A stretch of 64,000 nt of DNA from Kordiimonas sp. SCSIO 12603 (GCF_024398035.1 NZ_CP073748.1:1220001-1284000); one strand, 5' to 3'. Counted from the first letter of the stretch, positions 35,226 through 44,921 are shown. The notes: generated from the sequence alone by a model not told the origin. Numbers and translations: made by a program.

Positions 35226-35252
35226 AAAGGGCCATTTTAATGGTCCTTTTTT
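35226..35252 (+). terminator. terminator after the first M13 peptidase
   Basis: AAAGGGCCATT / AATGGTCCTTT (one G-T pair) with a T6 tail. Confidence 0.85.
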
Positions 35253-35335
35253 GTACAATGTTTCACAATTTCGGGAAAACACGGCGAAACGAAAGTTAAA
35301 TCAGAGGAAATGCAGGGTTCTATTACTAAAGTTTA

Positions 35336-35366
35336 TTGACGTAACAGTGTAAGCCGCGCTTAATGT
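35336..35366 (+). promoter_or_regulatory. candidate promoter of the second M13 peptidase
   Basis: TTGACG, 19-bp spacer, TAATGT, 74 bp before the start codon; same geometry as the promoter proposed for the first copy. Confidence 0.42.
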
Positions 35367-35439
35367 GGCCCCAATGGCGTATGGTGGGTCAACGCTATAA
35401 AAATCAACAATAATGGTTACAGTTCCAAAGGGGGAACAC

Positions 35440-37530
35440 ATGAAGAATTTACTAAAAATGTCTGTTGCGACAGCAGCGCTTTTGATTGCGGGCGCATGCT
35501 CAGAAGGTACAGAAACTGCATCTGCTCCAGCAGAAGAAAAAGCAACACAGGTTGCTGCTGCAAAGCCTGAGCTTGGCACTTGGGGCGTTGATATGACAGC
35601 GCAGAAAACAAGCGTGAAGCCGGGGGATGATTTCTTCCAGTATGCGAACGGCACATGGCTAGACACATTTGAGCTGCCAGCAGATAAAACAAACTACGGT
35701 GCGTTCAACGTACTTGGTGATCGTTCTCGTGATCAGGTAAAAGCAATCATTGATGAACTTGCTTCTGGTTCGTACCCAGCTGGTTCCGTTGAGCAGAAAA
35801 TTTCTGATTACTACAACAGCTATATGGATGTTGAGACAATCAACAAACTTGGCATCGCACCGCTTCAGCCAACGCTTGATTATATCGCGGGCATTAGCGA
35901 TGTGGCTGGCCTTACAGAGGCATTCGGTCGTCAGGATATTGATAGCATCACATCGCCACTTGGTTTTGGCCCGGGTATTAACCGTACAAACCCTGACGCA
36001 TACCAGATGAACCTTGGTTTTGGCGGCATGGGCCTTCCTGACAAGGATTATTATTTCAACGAAGCAGAGCGCTTTGTGAAAATCCGCGAAGCATATGTAG
36101 CTTATATTGAAAAGATGCTTACATTCGCGGGCGTTGAAGGCGCAGCAGAAAAAGCACAAGCGGTAATGGCGCTTGAAACAAAACTTGCTGAAAAGCAGTG
36201 GGAACGTGCTGATCGCCGTAACCGTGATAAAACATTTAACCCAATCAATTATGCTGATCTGGCAACAGAATATCCGGGCATTGATTGGGATGCGATGTTC
36301 AAAGCAGCAGGCTATGCTGATTTTGCTGATCTGAACGTATCACAGCCATCTGCTGTGAAGGATGCGATTGAGTTGATCAACACCCTTCCGATTGAAGACT
36401 GGAAAGCATACATGACTTTCCACCTGATCTCAGATCACTCTGCGGTTCTTCCTGAAGAGATTGATCAGGCTGCGTTTGATTTCTACGGTAAAACACTTCG
36501 CGGTCAGCCACAGCAGCGTGCGCGCTGGGAACGTGCTGTTGGCCGTGTTGGCGCCCTGAATGCGCTGGGTGAAGCGATTGCACAGGTTTATGTGAAACGT
36601 CACTTCCCTGAAAGTTCAAAAGCGCAGATGTCTGAGCTAGTGGAAAACCTCCGCACAGCACTTGGTCAGCGTATTGATGGCCTTGAGTGGATGGGCGATG
36701 ACACGAAGGTAGAAGCGCGCAAGAAGCTTGCGTCTTTCAACCCGAAAATTGGCTACCCGAACAAGTGGAAAGATTTGTCTTCCATGGAAATCAAAGCGGG
36801 CGATCTGTTCGGTAACGCGAAATCTATCCGTCTTTATAACTATGAAGATACAAAATCTCGTCTTCATAAGAAGACAGACAAAGACGAATGGTTCATGACA
36901 CCGCAAACAGTGAATGCTTATTATAACCCTGCGTATAATGAGATTGTATTCCCTGCGGCGATCCTTCAGGCACCATTCTTTGATCCTGCGGCTGATCCAG
37001 CTGTGAACTACGGTGGTATTGGTGCTGTAATCGGCCACGAAATGGGCCACGGTTTTGATGATCAGGGTTCCAAGTCTGACAGCGAAGGCGTTCAGCGTAA
37101 CTGGTGGACTGATGAAGACCGCACAAACTTCGAAGCGCGTACAAAAGCTCTTGCAGCTCAGTATGACAAATTCGAAGCGGTTCCTGGTAACTTCGTAGAC
37201 GGTAACTTCACACTTGGTGAAAACATCGGTGACCTTGGTGGCCTTGCAATGGCGTACCACGCATACAAGCTTTCTCTTGGCGGTAAAGAAGCGCCAGTGA
37301 TTGATGGCCTTACTGGCGACCAGCGTTTCTTCCTCGCATGGGCACAGGTTTGGAAGCGTAAGTACCGTGAAGCAGAACTGATTAACCGCCTAAAATCTGA
37401 TCCACACTCACCATCTGAGTTCCGTGTGAACGGTATCGTTCGTAACATGCCAGAATGGTATGAAGCGTTTGGTGTGAAAGAAGGCGATGCGCTTTATCTT
37501 GCACCGGCAGAGCGTGTAGCGATCTGGTAA
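35440..37530 (+). CDS. M13 family metallopeptidase lipoprotein, second copy
   Basis: A 696-residue peptidase with a lipobox (LIAGAC) and complete family motifs: NAYYNPAYNEIVFPA, HEMGHGFDDQGS (H533, E534, H537) and ENIGDLGGL (E594). It closely follows the first copy and shares its layout (ELGTWGVDM / KPGDDFFQYANGTWLD at the N-terminus; FRVNGIVRNMPEWYEAF at the end). Codon use looks more uniform and GC-richer than in copy 1, suggesting this is the highly expressed, conserved member. Its own promoter and terminator surround it. Confidence 0.95.
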   Translation: MKNLLKMSVATAALLIAGACSEGTETASAPAEEKATQVAAAKPELGTWGVDMTAQKTSVKPGDDFFQYANGTWLDTFELPADKTNYGAFNVLGDRSRDQVKAIIDELASGSYPAGSVEQKISDYYNSYMDVETINKLGIAPLQPTLDYIAGISDVAGLTEAFGRQDIDSITSPLGFGPGINRTNPDAYQMNLGFGGMGLPDKDYYFNEAERFVKIREAYVAYIEKMLTFAGVEGAAEKAQAVMALETKLAEKQWERADRRNRDKTFNPINYADLATEYPGIDWDAMFKAAGYADFADLNVSQPSAVKDAIELINTLPIEDWKAYMTFHLISDHSAVLPEEIDQAAFDFYGKTLRGQPQQRARWERAVGRVGALNALGEAIAQVYVKRHFPESSKAQMSELVENLRTALGQRIDGLEWMGDDTKVEARKKLASFNPKIGYPNKWKDLSSMEIKAGDLFGNAKSIRLYNYEDTKSRLHKKTDKDEWFMTPQTVNAYYNPAYNEIVFPAAILQAPFFDPAADPAVNYGGIGAVIGHEMGHGFDDQGSKSDSEGVQRNWWTDEDRTNFEARTKALAAQYDKFEAVPGNFVDGNFTLGENIGDLGGLAMAYHAYKLSLGGKEAPVIDGLTGDQRFFLAWAQVWKRKYREAELINRLKSDPHSPSEFRVNGIVRNMPEWYEAFGVKEGDALYLAPAERVAIW

Positions 37531-37555
37531 TCAGGCCGTTTTATAAAAGTTCTGG

Positions 37556-37582
37556 AAAGGGTCGCTTATGCGGCCCTTTTTT
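37556..37582. terminator. terminator after the second M13 peptidase
   Basis: AAAGGGTCGC / GCGGCCCTTT stem with TTAT loop and T6 tail; also lies just past the convergent P-loop gene stop at 37585. Confidence 0.85.
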
Positions 37583-37584
37583 AT

Positions 37585-38082
37585 TTATGGCTCCGCTTTA
37601 TGTATGTGCACTTCAAACCCTTCTTCTGCGGTGGGTGGTGCATAATGCTTGGTGATACGGTGGAACTGTTCTTCTGTTGCAGCAAAAACATGCTCGCCTG
37701 CTGCATTTCGCGCTTTTAGCCGTTTCAGACACAGATCATCCGGTGCTTCAAGAACATGAAGGGTATGGGCTGCACCAGAATTTTTGGTGATTGAACGCAT
37801 CCAGTTGCGGTTCCCAACTGTATTAGCAGGGAAATCCAGTACCACTGAAACACCAGCTTTAAGAAGCGCAGTGATGTGTGGCCCCATTATTTTCCTGAGG
37901 TTGCCAGAGCGGTGTACATAATCCGCGACTGTAGCCATTTCGGCGCCGTACAGGGTGCTGAGCCAGTCATCCTCTGAAATAAGAACAGTTTTCTCAGCCG
38001 CAGCAAGTTTTGCAGCAAGGGTGGATTTCCCAGAAGCGATTTTACCGCACAGCATGTGCAGCGTTGGGTGTGTAGGTGTCAT
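37585..38082 (-). CDS. AAA/zeta-type P-loop kinase-like protein
   Basis: A 165-residue protein with Walker A GKIASGKST (about 11-19), an SEDDWLS segment, VVLDFPANTVGNR in the Walker B position and the lid ERLK-like CLKRLKARNAAGEH. This is the pattern of the AAA_33 family of small ATP-dependent kinases. Its substrate is unknown. No antitoxin-like gene is adjacent, so a zeta toxin role is not supported. ATG 38082 fits the Walker A position best; 38121 is an alternative. Confidence 0.82.
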   Translation of the reverse strand: MTPTHPTLHMLCGKIASGKSTLAAKLAAAEKTVLISEDDWLSTLYGAEMATVADYVHRSGNLRKIMGPHITALLKAGVSVVLDFPANTVGNRNWMRSITKNSGAAHTLHVLEAPDDLCLKRLKARNAAGEHVFAATEEQFHRITKHYAPPTAEEGFEVHIHKAEP

Positions 38083-38268
38083 GATAAAAACCTTGGTTTC
38101 CGCGTGTGCGGCATATTTCACATAAATTATAAAGGCTTAACCCGGCCCGATCGATCAGACCGGGATGGTAATTCGCTTTTGCTGCCAAAGGGCATTTATG
38201 TGTTTAAAGGTATTTTTCATCATGAGATATGATGTGGCACTATCTAGGCTTGATTTCAAGACTTTGAT

Positions 38269-38655
38269 TTATCCTGTGGAAGGCTTTTCCTGAACGCTTA
38301 AAATAACAGCTACTATCAGCATGCCTGACGCAATGATATCTATCCAATACACCTTCGTGAGTGATGAATTTAAAGGTTCCAATAGATGATACAGCAGGAT
38401 GAAACTCAGCATGCTGAGCAACCCCACAACGCTTGCTGTAGGGCGATGCTTTGTTTGAAAGGCTGATAGCATTATAAACCCACCAATTATGCCAAATAAA
38501 ACGGCCCGGTGCTGTAATAAGAGAAGCATGTCTTTGGATTGCTCCGGAATCTGGTAAAGCGCAGATAGCTGTTCTTGCCCCAGAACGCCCATAAGCGGTG
38601 CGAAGTTAATCAGCCCAACGATTAGGTATAATCCGGTGATAAGATGCTGTTTCAT
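38269..38655 (-). CDS. small four-helix membrane protein
   Basis: A 128-residue inner-membrane protein with four hydrophobic segments (about 5-22, 48-64, 74-92, 102-120). It has the conserved-looking ITGLYLIVGLINFAPLMGVLG and LQHRAVLFGIIGGFIM. Homologues of this kind are common in proteobacteria, and I recall that some carry the probably wrong label phosphopantetheine adenylyltransferase. Function unknown. Confidence 0.75.
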   Translation of the reverse strand: MKQHLITGLYLIVGLINFAPLMGVLGQEQLSALYQIPEQSKDMLLLLQHRAVLFGIIGGFIMLSAFQTKHRPTASVVGLLSMLSFILLYHLLEPLNSSLTKVYWIDIIASGMLIVAVILSVQEKPSTG

Positions 38656-38731
38656 GCCTGTTTCTCCTGCGATGATTTATTTTGCGGGCCGGAGGTAATG
38701 AGAGCAATGGCATGGAAGGTAATAAAACTGG

Positions 38732-39592
38732 CTATAACCCCAGCAACCAGTCCTTGAAGATATGAACCTTGCTGCTGTGTGCCATGGCACTTGGGTAGGC
38801 TAGGTGGTAGCCCTCGCGGCTCATCACAGCTTCACCGAATGGGGTGATCAGGCGTCCTGCCTTTAGGTCCGCCTCCACATACAGCATGGGCATGATAGCA
38901 ACGCCGAGCCCGCTCATCACTGCTTCGATCATCATGGTAAAATTCTCAAATTTTGGGCCGGTTTTTTGTTGGGCGGAATTCATACCTTGGGCCGCAAACC
39001 ATTCTCCCCAGGCGGCGGGCCGCGTTGTCATCTGCAAATGACTGTAGTTGAAGATATCGTCTGTGCCGTAATGGGCTGGTGCGATCACGGGCACTAAATG
39101 CTCATCCAGTATCTTGTGGCTGATATAATCAGGCCAATCACCGCTGCCGTAAATAATTGCGGTATCCACCTGCGCACTATCAAAATCCTCGAACGTGAGA
39201 CCAGAGATTATATTGAGCTGTACACTGGTGTGTTTCTCCGTGAAACCACCAAGCCGGGGGATAAGCCAGCGGCTGCCGAAGGTGGGCAGAAGGCCGAGTT
39301 TTAAAATATTTGCATCCGCCCCGTAGCTGATAAGCCGGCTTACAGAGCGCTCCAGCGTTTCAAGGGTTGGGGAAAGTGTGCGCAAGAATTCTTCCGCCGC
39401 GGGGGTAGGGATTAACCGTTTTCGTTCCCGTGCGAACAGGGGCTTGCCGGTGAAATCTTCCAGATTGCCAATTTGCCTGCTTACGGCACTTTGGGTGAGG
39501 TTGAGTTCCTCTGCCGCTTTGGTCACCAACCCATGCTTCATTACACTTTCGAAACATTCTAAAGAGATAAGGGAGGGTAAGTGGCGGCGCAT
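38732..39592 (-). CDS. LysR-type regulator of glutarate catabolism (GcdR-like)
   Basis: A 286-residue LTTR. The winged helix begins LPSLISLECFESVMKHG and contains AAEELNLTQSAVSRQIGNLE; the C-terminal part is a periplasmic-binding-like effector domain. Divergent from the glutaryl-CoA dehydrogenase gene, the arrangement known for GcdR in Pseudomonas, so glutarate or glutaryl-CoA is the likely effector. ATG 39592 is used because the in-frame start at 39640 would include the operator palindrome. Confidence 0.88.
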   Translation of the reverse strand: MRRHLPSLISLECFESVMKHGLVTKAAEELNLTQSAVSRQIGNLEDFTGKPLFARERKRLIPTPAAEEFLRTLSPTLETLERSVSRLISYGADANILKLGLLPTFGSRWLIPRLGGFTEKHTSVQLNIISGLTFEDFDSAQVDTAIIYGSGDWPDYISHKILDEHLVPVIAPAHYGTDDIFNYSHLQMTTRPAAWGEWFAAQGMNSAQQKTGPKFENFTMMIEAVMSGLGVAIMPMLYVEADLKAGRLITPFGEAVMSREGYHLAYPSAMAHSSKVHIFKDWLLGL

Positions 39593-39601
39593 AACTGCTC
39601 T

Positions 39602-39622
39602 TTCATTACATTTTGTAATGAA
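39602..39622. promoter_or_regulatory. LysR operator between regulator and gcdH
   Basis: TTCATTACA-TTT-TGTAATGAA, a perfect 9-3-9 palindrome containing the LTTR T-N11-A core. It starts 10 bp before the regulator ATG and lies 86 bp before gcdH, the usual position of an autorepressing/activating site. Confidence 0.82.
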
Positions 39623-39707
39623 TTTATCAGAATTAATCACTTCAATACAGGGTTTTTATGGTGTTTTATGATCTTTCATCATTAATTCAGCCTACGGGGA
39701 AGTAGCC

Positions 39708-40886
39708 ATGTCATCGAAGCCGCAGTTTAACTGGGAAGATCCATTCCTGCTTGAGGAACAGCTTACAGAAGAAGAGCGGCTGATCCGCGATAGCGCGCGG
39801 GATTATTGCCAAGATAAGCTGCAAACCCGCATTCTTGAAGCCAATCGCCATGAAGTGTTTGACCGCGATATCATGACAGAGCTTGGTGAAATGGGCCTGC
39901 TTGGTGCAACCATTCCTGAAGAATATGGCGGGGCAGGTGTGAACCATGTGGCTTACGGCCTGATCGCGCGTGAGGTTGAGCGTGTGGACAGTGGTTACCG
40001 CTCCGCGATGAGTGTGCAGTCGTCCCTTGTGATGTACCCAATTTATTCATACGGCACTGAAGAGCAGCGCAAGAAATATCTGCCAAAGCTGGCGTCTGGT
40101 GAATTCGTGGGTTGTTTTGGTCTTACTGAGCCTGATCACGGTTCTGATCCGGGGGGCATGAAAACGCGCGCGGAAAAAGTGGATGGCGGGTACCGCCTGA
40201 CGGGCGCAAAGATGTGGATCACCAACAGCCCAATCGCTGATGTAGCAGTGGTGTGGGGCAAGCTTGACGGTAAAATCCGCGGTTTCATTCTTGAGCGTGG
40301 TATGGAAGGTTTCTCAACCCCGAAAATCGAAGGCAAAATGAGCCTCCGCGCTTCTATCACGGGTGAGATTGTGATGGATAATGTGTTTGTGCCGGAAGAA
40401 AACCTTCTGCCGAATGCGTCTGGCCTCTCTGGTCCGTTTGGTTGCTTGAACAAAGCACGCTACGGCATTGCGTGGGGTGCGCTTGGCGCGGCGGAATACT
40501 GCTGGCATGCTGGTCGCCAGTATACGCTGGACCGTTCGCAGTTCGGTCGTCCGCTCGCGCAAACCCAGCTGGTGCAGCGTAAGCTCGCGGATATGATGAC
40601 AGAAATCACCCTTGGCCTTCAGGCCTGCCACCGTGTGGGCCGCCTTCTGGATGAAGGTAAAACAGCGCCTGAGAATATCTCCCTTATTAAGCGTAACAGC
40701 TGCGGCAAGGCGCTGGATATCGCCCGTATGGCGCGGGATATGCACGGTGGTAACGGTATTTCCGATGAATTCCATGTTATCCGCCATATGGTGAACCTGG
40801 AGACAGTGAATACCTATGAAGGCACCTATGATATCCACACCCTTATCCTTGGTCGTGCGCAAACTGGCCTGCAGGCCTTCATGTAA
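39708..40886 (+). CDS. gcdH: glutaryl-CoA dehydrogenase
   Basis: A 392-residue acyl-CoA dehydrogenase that oxidises and decarboxylates glutaryl-CoA to crotonyl-CoA, using FAD and passing electrons to ETF. Signatures: [33 protein letters not shown], and [18 protein letters not shown] near the end with the catalytic Glu of YEGT. The substitution pattern and the NSPIAD segment are those of GCDH rather than short-chain enzymes. It is coupled to the CoA-transferase by a TAATG overlap. Confidence 0.95.
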   Translation: MSSKPQFNWEDPFLLEEQLTEEERLIRDSARDYCQDKLQTRILEANRHEVFDRDIMTELGEMGLLGATIPEEYGGAGVNHVAYGLIAREVERVDSGYRSAMSVQSSLVMYPIYSYGTEEQRKKYLPKLASGEFVGCFGLTEPDHGSDPGGMKTRAEKVDGGYRLTGAKMWITNSPIADVAVVWGKLDGKIRGFILERGMEGFSTPKIEGKMSLRASITGEIVMDNVFVPEENLLPNASGLSGPFGCLNKARYGIAWGALGAAEYCWHAGRQYTLDRSQFGRPLAQTQLVQRKLADMMTEITLGLQACHRVGRLLDEGKTAPENISLIKRNSCGKALDIARMARDMHGGNGISDEFHVIRHMVNLETVNTYEGTYDIHTLILGRAQTGLQAFM

Positions 40887-42040
40887 TGGCAGGACCGCTT
40901 GAAGGGATTAAGGTTCTTGATCTGAGCCGGGTGCTTGCGGGGCCTTGGGCCGCGCAAACGCTGGCTGATTTAGGCGCAGATGTGGTGAAGGTGGAACGCC
41001 CCGGCGCGGGAGATGATACCCGCCAATGGGGCCCGCCATATTTCAAAGACGGTAACCGCGAAATCTCTGCCTATTTCATGACAGCGAACCGGGGCAAGCG
41101 CTCAGTCACCGCTGATATGCGCACGCCAGAAGGGCAGGAGTTTATCAAAAAGCTCGCAGCCCGCGCGGATATCGTTGTGGAAAATTTCAAGGTTGGTGGG
41201 CTTGAAAAATACGGGCTGGATTACACGAGCCTGAAGGCTATTAATCCGGGCCTTATTTACTGCTCTATCACCGGCTTTGGGCAAACCGGGCCTTATGCCA
41301 AACGTGCGGGGTATGATCTTATCATTCAAGCCATGGGCGGGTTGATGAGCATTACGGGTGAACCTGATGATGTGCCGGGCGGCGGGCCACAGCGCGCGGG
41401 CGTTGCGGTGTCTGATCTGTTCACGGGGCTTTATAGCACCATCGGTATTCTCGGCGCACTTCATCACCGTAACGTATCGGGCGAAGGCCAGCATATTGAT
41501 GTTGCACTCTTGGATACACAGGTTGCGATGCTGGCGAACCAAGCTTCAAGCTATCTGGTTTCAGGCACCCCGCCAGAACGCCAAGGCAACAGCCATCCTT
41601 CTATTGTGCCGTACCAGTCGTTCGCAACGAAAGATGGCCATATGATTTTGGCAGCCGGGAACGATAGCCAGTTTAAGCATTTCTGCGAAGCTGCTGGTAT
41701 GCCGGACTTAGCGAGTGATGAACGCTACAGCACGAACCCAAACCGTGTGGCACACCGGGCGGAACTGGTGCCGATTGTTGCCAGCATTATGAAAGGTAAA
41801 ACCACTGAGGAATGGATCACCGTTCTTGAAGGTGTGGGCGTGCCGTGCGGTGCTATTAATAAACTGGATGCGGTGTTTGCAAACGAGCAGGTGAAAGCCC
41901 GAGGTGTGGAACTGCTGCTTGAAGATAAAATGCCTTCTGTGGCGAACCCCATTAAAATGTCTGGAACACCGCTCGAATTCACCAAAGCCCCACCCCATCT
42001 GGGCGCTGATACAGAAGATGTGATGAAAGAATTGGGCTAA
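40886..42040 (+). CDS. class III CoA-transferase (glutarate CoA-transferase candidate)
   Basis: A 384-residue CaiB/BaiF-family protein. It starts [37 protein letters not shown], with the catalytic aspartate region GYDLIIQAMGG and the later GGPQRAGVAVSDLFTG. Members next to gcdH (SUGCT/C7orf10 in animals) activate glutarate with CoA from succinyl-CoA or similar. Here the overlap with gcdH and the LysR operator make that role likely, giving a two-step glutarate-to-crotonyl-CoA module. Confidence 0.9.
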   Translation: MAGPLEGIKVLDLSRVLAGPWAAQTLADLGADVVKVERPGAGDDTRQWGPPYFKDGNREISAYFMTANRGKRSVTADMRTPEGQEFIKKLAARADIVVENFKVGGLEKYGLDYTSLKAINPGLIYCSITGFGQTGPYAKRAGYDLIIQAMGGLMSITGEPDDVPGGGPQRAGVAVSDLFTGLYSTIGILGALHHRNVSGEGQHIDVALLDTQVAMLANQASSYLVSGTPPERQGNSHPSIVPYQSFATKDGHMILAAGNDSQFKHFCEAAGMPDLASDERYSTNPNRVAHRAELVPIVASIMKGKTTEEWITVLEGVGVPCGAINKLDAVFANEQVKARGVELLLEDKMPSVANPIKMSGTPLEFTKAPPHLGADTEDVMKELG

Positions 42041-42064
42041 GCCTGAGACTAATAAAGAAACGGT

Positions 42065-42093
42065 AAAAGCTGGCCCCGTGCCGGCTTTTCCTT
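42065..42093 (+). terminator. terminator after the glutarate operon
   Basis: AAAAGCTGGC / GCCGGCTTTT stem, CCCGT loop, T-rich tail. Confidence 0.82.
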
Positions 42094-42150
42094 TAAAAGG
42101 CTTTCACATTGTTTTGGGGTTCGCGGTACGCCGCAATTGGGGGATATCAG

Positions 42151-43581
42151 ATGCGTTTTTTCATCGCTTTTTTACTGGTTTGTTTTTGTGGTCTACCGCT
42201 TCGGGCGGATGATGGCCTGAAGGCCGCGCTTGATGACCAGCTTCTTAAAAATGAAGCGCAGTACGGCATTGTGGGCCAATCTGTCATGTTGCTGAAGAAC
42301 GGTGAACCGCTTTACCGCGGTAAGGCAGGCCTCGCGCATCTGGAACTGGATGTGCCGGTGGCAGAAAATCACTTGTTCCCCAGTTATTCGGTGGCAAAGC
42401 TTTTCACCAGTGTGCTGGTGATGCAGATGGTGGAAGAAGGCAAGATTGATACGGGCGCATCTATCCGCACTTATCTGCCAACCCTCACGGAGCGCTGGCA
42501 GCCTATCACGGTGGCGCATGTGCTGAACCATACATCAGGTATCCCGCGCTATATTGATGATGCCATCACCAGGAATAAATTCCTGCCTTCAAAAGCTGCG
42601 GTTTTTGAAGCCTTCGCAGATGCGCCAGAACATTTTAAAATCGGCACCCGGAACGGCTATAACAACACCAATTATCTGGTGCTGGCTGCCATCCTTGAAG
42701 CGGTGAGCGGGGAAAGTTTCGAGGCGCTTGTGAACGCGCGTATCATCACCCCGCTTGGGCTAAAGCACACAGGGCACGCCAGCGCAAAAGCGGTGGTTAA
42801 AAATATGGTTTCCAGCTATCAGGGCGCAGACGGCACTGTGCGCAAAAACATTGATGTAGACTGGCCCATTTACACCTTTTCGCACTCAGCGCTTTATTCA
42901 ACACCGGAAGACCTCACCAAATTTATGACAGCCCTTACGCGCGGCAAATTGGTGCCAGTTCCGGTGCTCAAAAACTTCTGGCAGCCTATGGTGCTCGCGG
43001 ATGGCAGCAACGGCCACTATGCCTTCGGTTTCGAATATGCGGAGCGGGACGGTTATATCCAGGTGGGCCATGATGGCGGTAACCGGGTGAAGCTGCGGCA
43101 TTATTTCCCCATAAGCGGTGAGGGTGATAGCTACACACTCGCCTACCTCACAAACGGCTATGCACATGGTGTGTGGACCGATATTTTCGCCGATAGCGTG
43201 ATGGCCCGTGTGAACAAGGGGCAGTTCGCCCGCGCCCATATTACAGAAGCTTTTATGGCCCATATGCTGGAGCATGCTGGCGAAAGCACAGCGGCCCTAT
43301 ATGGGGATATCCTGAAAGCAGTAGGCAGCGCTGCGGCGGCAGAAAGTTTTATCACCAACAGGGCCTACGCTGTGCGCTATGCCGCAGGCCAGAAAGCCGC
43401 TATCCCCGCCTTTAAAATGCTTACTGACCATTTCCCAAACTCCGCCAACGCGTGGAGCCACCACGCCGAACAGTGGGAGCATCTGGGCGATACAGCAAAA
43501 GCCATTAGTTATTATAAGAAAGCGATCGAGCTGAATCCGGAACATGGGTATGCGAAGAAACGGTTGGAGGTTTTACCATAA
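42151..43581 (+). CDS. secreted beta-lactamase-family serine hydrolase with TPR tail
   Basis: A 476-residue precursor: signal peptide (1-18), class C beta-lactamase-like domain with S80-V-A-K83, a Y-N-N motif (NGYNNTNYL, about 170) and a GHDGG motif in the KTG position, then a C-terminal helical part. The end (SANAWSHHAEQWEHLGDTAKAISYYKKAIELNPEHGYAKKR) is a tetratricopeptide repeat. Such proteins are esterases or D-amino peptidases rather than true beta-lactamases. ATG 42151 follows GGGGGATATCAG. Confidence 0.9.
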   Translation: MRFFIAFLLVCFCGLPLRADDGLKAALDDQLLKNEAQYGIVGQSVMLLKNGEPLYRGKAGLAHLELDVPVAENHLFPSYSVAKLFTSVLVMQMVEEGKIDTGASIRTYLPTLTERWQPITVAHVLNHTSGIPRYIDDAITRNKFLPSKAAVFEAFADAPEHFKIGTRNGYNNTNYLVLAAILEAVSGESFEALVNARIITPLGLKHTGHASAKAVVKNMVSSYQGADGTVRKNIDVDWPIYTFSHSALYSTPEDLTKFMTALTRGKLVPVPVLKNFWQPMVLADGSNGHYAFGFEYAERDGYIQVGHDGGNRVKLRHYFPISGEGDSYTLAYLTNGYAHGVWTDIFADSVMARVNKGQFARAHITEAFMAHMLEHAGESTAALYGDILKAVGSAAAAESFITNRAYAVRYAAGQKAAIPAFKMLTDHFPNSANAWSHHAEQWEHLGDTAKAISYYKKAIELNPEHGYAKKRLEVLP

Positions 43582-43701
43582 TTCGTGAATGGTGGCGCTA
43601 ACAGCTATATAAGTAGTGTTGGCGCAATATAGGCGCTTTTAAAATACAGTTCATGGTTTATAAGTTTGATGAGTGCACAATTTATTTCAGAGGCTCATGC
43701 T

Positions 43702-44448
43702 ATGGGTATCAACGATTATTTGATGATTTTAGCCGTTCTTTTAGCACCGGTGGTAGCTGTTCAAGTTGATAAGTTTCTTGAGAGAAGACGTAGGGAAAAA
43801 GCGCGTAAATTGGATGTATTCAAGACGTTGATGGCCACTCGTGGCAAAGGCCTCGACCCTCGTCATGTTGAAGCTTTGAACATGATTGATATGGAGTTTC
43901 ACGCTGAAAATAAAGTTTTGGAGGCTTGGAAAGCTTATTTTGATATCTTGCATCAGGCACCTGAAGTTCCTAAAGCTAACGGTGGTGATGAAAAAGAGTT
44001 GGCACAACAGCAATCTCTGTACGATTCAAGAATGTTGGTTTGGACCAATGATCGGGAGAGGCTCTTAGCAGAACTGCTATTTGAAATGAGTTCTACTCTT
44101 GGATACAAGTTTGATAAAACTTATATCAAGCGATCAATATATTCTCCTCAAGGGCACATTGATGCGGAGCAAGAGCAGCAGTTGTTGAGGAGGACGCTTA
44201 CTGACCTAATACTCGGGAAACGTCATTTACCTGTTTTAAGTATCTCTTTGCCAGCGACTGCGGAGGAACAAAAGCGCTCCAACGAAGAGGCTACGGAGCA
44301 AAAGTTGATCCGGCAATTGCTGATACAGCATTATAATGGTGAGCTTTCTATTCCGGTAAAAATTGTAGGCGACGATGTTCCTCAACCAGAGCCAGTCCAG
44401 TCGACCGTATCTGATCAGTCAGTTAACTCTGAGGAAAGCGAAAACTAA
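43702..44448 (+). CDS. DUF6680-like membrane-anchored protein
   Basis: A 248-residue protein: one N-terminal helix (about 6-20, LMILAVLLAPVVAVQV), then a basic stretch (ERRRREKARK) and a cytoplasmic helical domain with VFKTLMATRGKGLDPRHVEALNMIDMEF. That phrase I associate with DUF6680; the assignment is from memory. The C-terminus is acidic and disordered. ATG 43702 has AGAGG at good spacing; ATG 43669 is possible. More AT-rich than its neighbours. Its stop overlaps that of the convergent cupin gene by 4 bp. Confidence 0.7.
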   Translation: MGINDYLMILAVLLAPVVAVQVDKFLERRRREKARKLDVFKTLMATRGKGLDPRHVEALNMIDMEFHAENKVLEAWKAYFDILHQAPEVPKANGGDEKELAQQQSLYDSRMLVWTNDRERLLAELLFEMSSTLGYKFDKTYIKRSIYSPQGHIDAEQEQQLLRRTLTDLILGKRHLPVLSISLPATAEEQKRSNEEATEQKLIRQLLIQHYNGELSIPVKIVGDDVPQPEPVQSTVSDQSVNSEESEN

Positions 44449-44921
44449 TACCCACTCCCATCCTTCTTTGTAAACACCCAGCCGTCTGGGGTGAAGGTGG
44501 CTTTCATATCATCTTGGGGGTAGTCGACGGTATCGTCGGCGCTGCGGTCACCAACCTCTAGGATCACAGCGTCAACGTTTGATCGGTTCACCAATTGGTG
44601 GGCCTCACCGCCCGCAGGGAAGCCCGCGCACATGCCCGTTTTCATCACTTGCTCACCGCTTTCAGTTACCAACACCACTTCGCCCGCGAGGATATAGATA
44701 AATTCATCCTGGCTTGAATGTTTGTGAAGGAGGGCGCTTTCCCCGTCCGGCGCGAGCGTAGTGTGGTTCACACCGAAATTCTTCAGATCAAACACATCCC
44801 CCAGCACCCGTTTGGTGCGACCTTCCATACGCGCGGCGAACTGCTGTGGGTACACAGATTTCACTTTGCGCGGCTCGGCATTTGCGGCATCAAAAGCGGA
44901 TTTTACGGGCGTATCTGACAT
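44445..44921 (-). CDS. cupin-domain protein
   Basis: A 158-residue protein with a single conserved-barrel cupin: HKHSSQDEFIYILAGEVVLV (motif 1, two His and a Glu) and GFPAGGEAHQLVNRSN (motif 2 His). The histidine/glutamate set should bind one metal. Neither substrate nor partner can be told from context. Confidence 0.86.
   Translation of the reverse strand: MSDTPVKSAFDAANAEPRKVKSVYPQQFAARMEGRTKRVLGDVFDLKNFGVNHTTLAPDGESALLHKHSSQDEFIYILAGEVVLVTESGEQVMKTGMCAGFPAGGEAHQLVNRSNVDAVILEVGDRSADDTVDYPQDDMKATFTPDGWVFTKKDGSGY

Noticed and set aside
37585-38082. Zeta-toxin of a toxin-antitoxin pair
   Set aside because: It is a general P-loop kinase pattern and no small antitoxin gene is adjacent.
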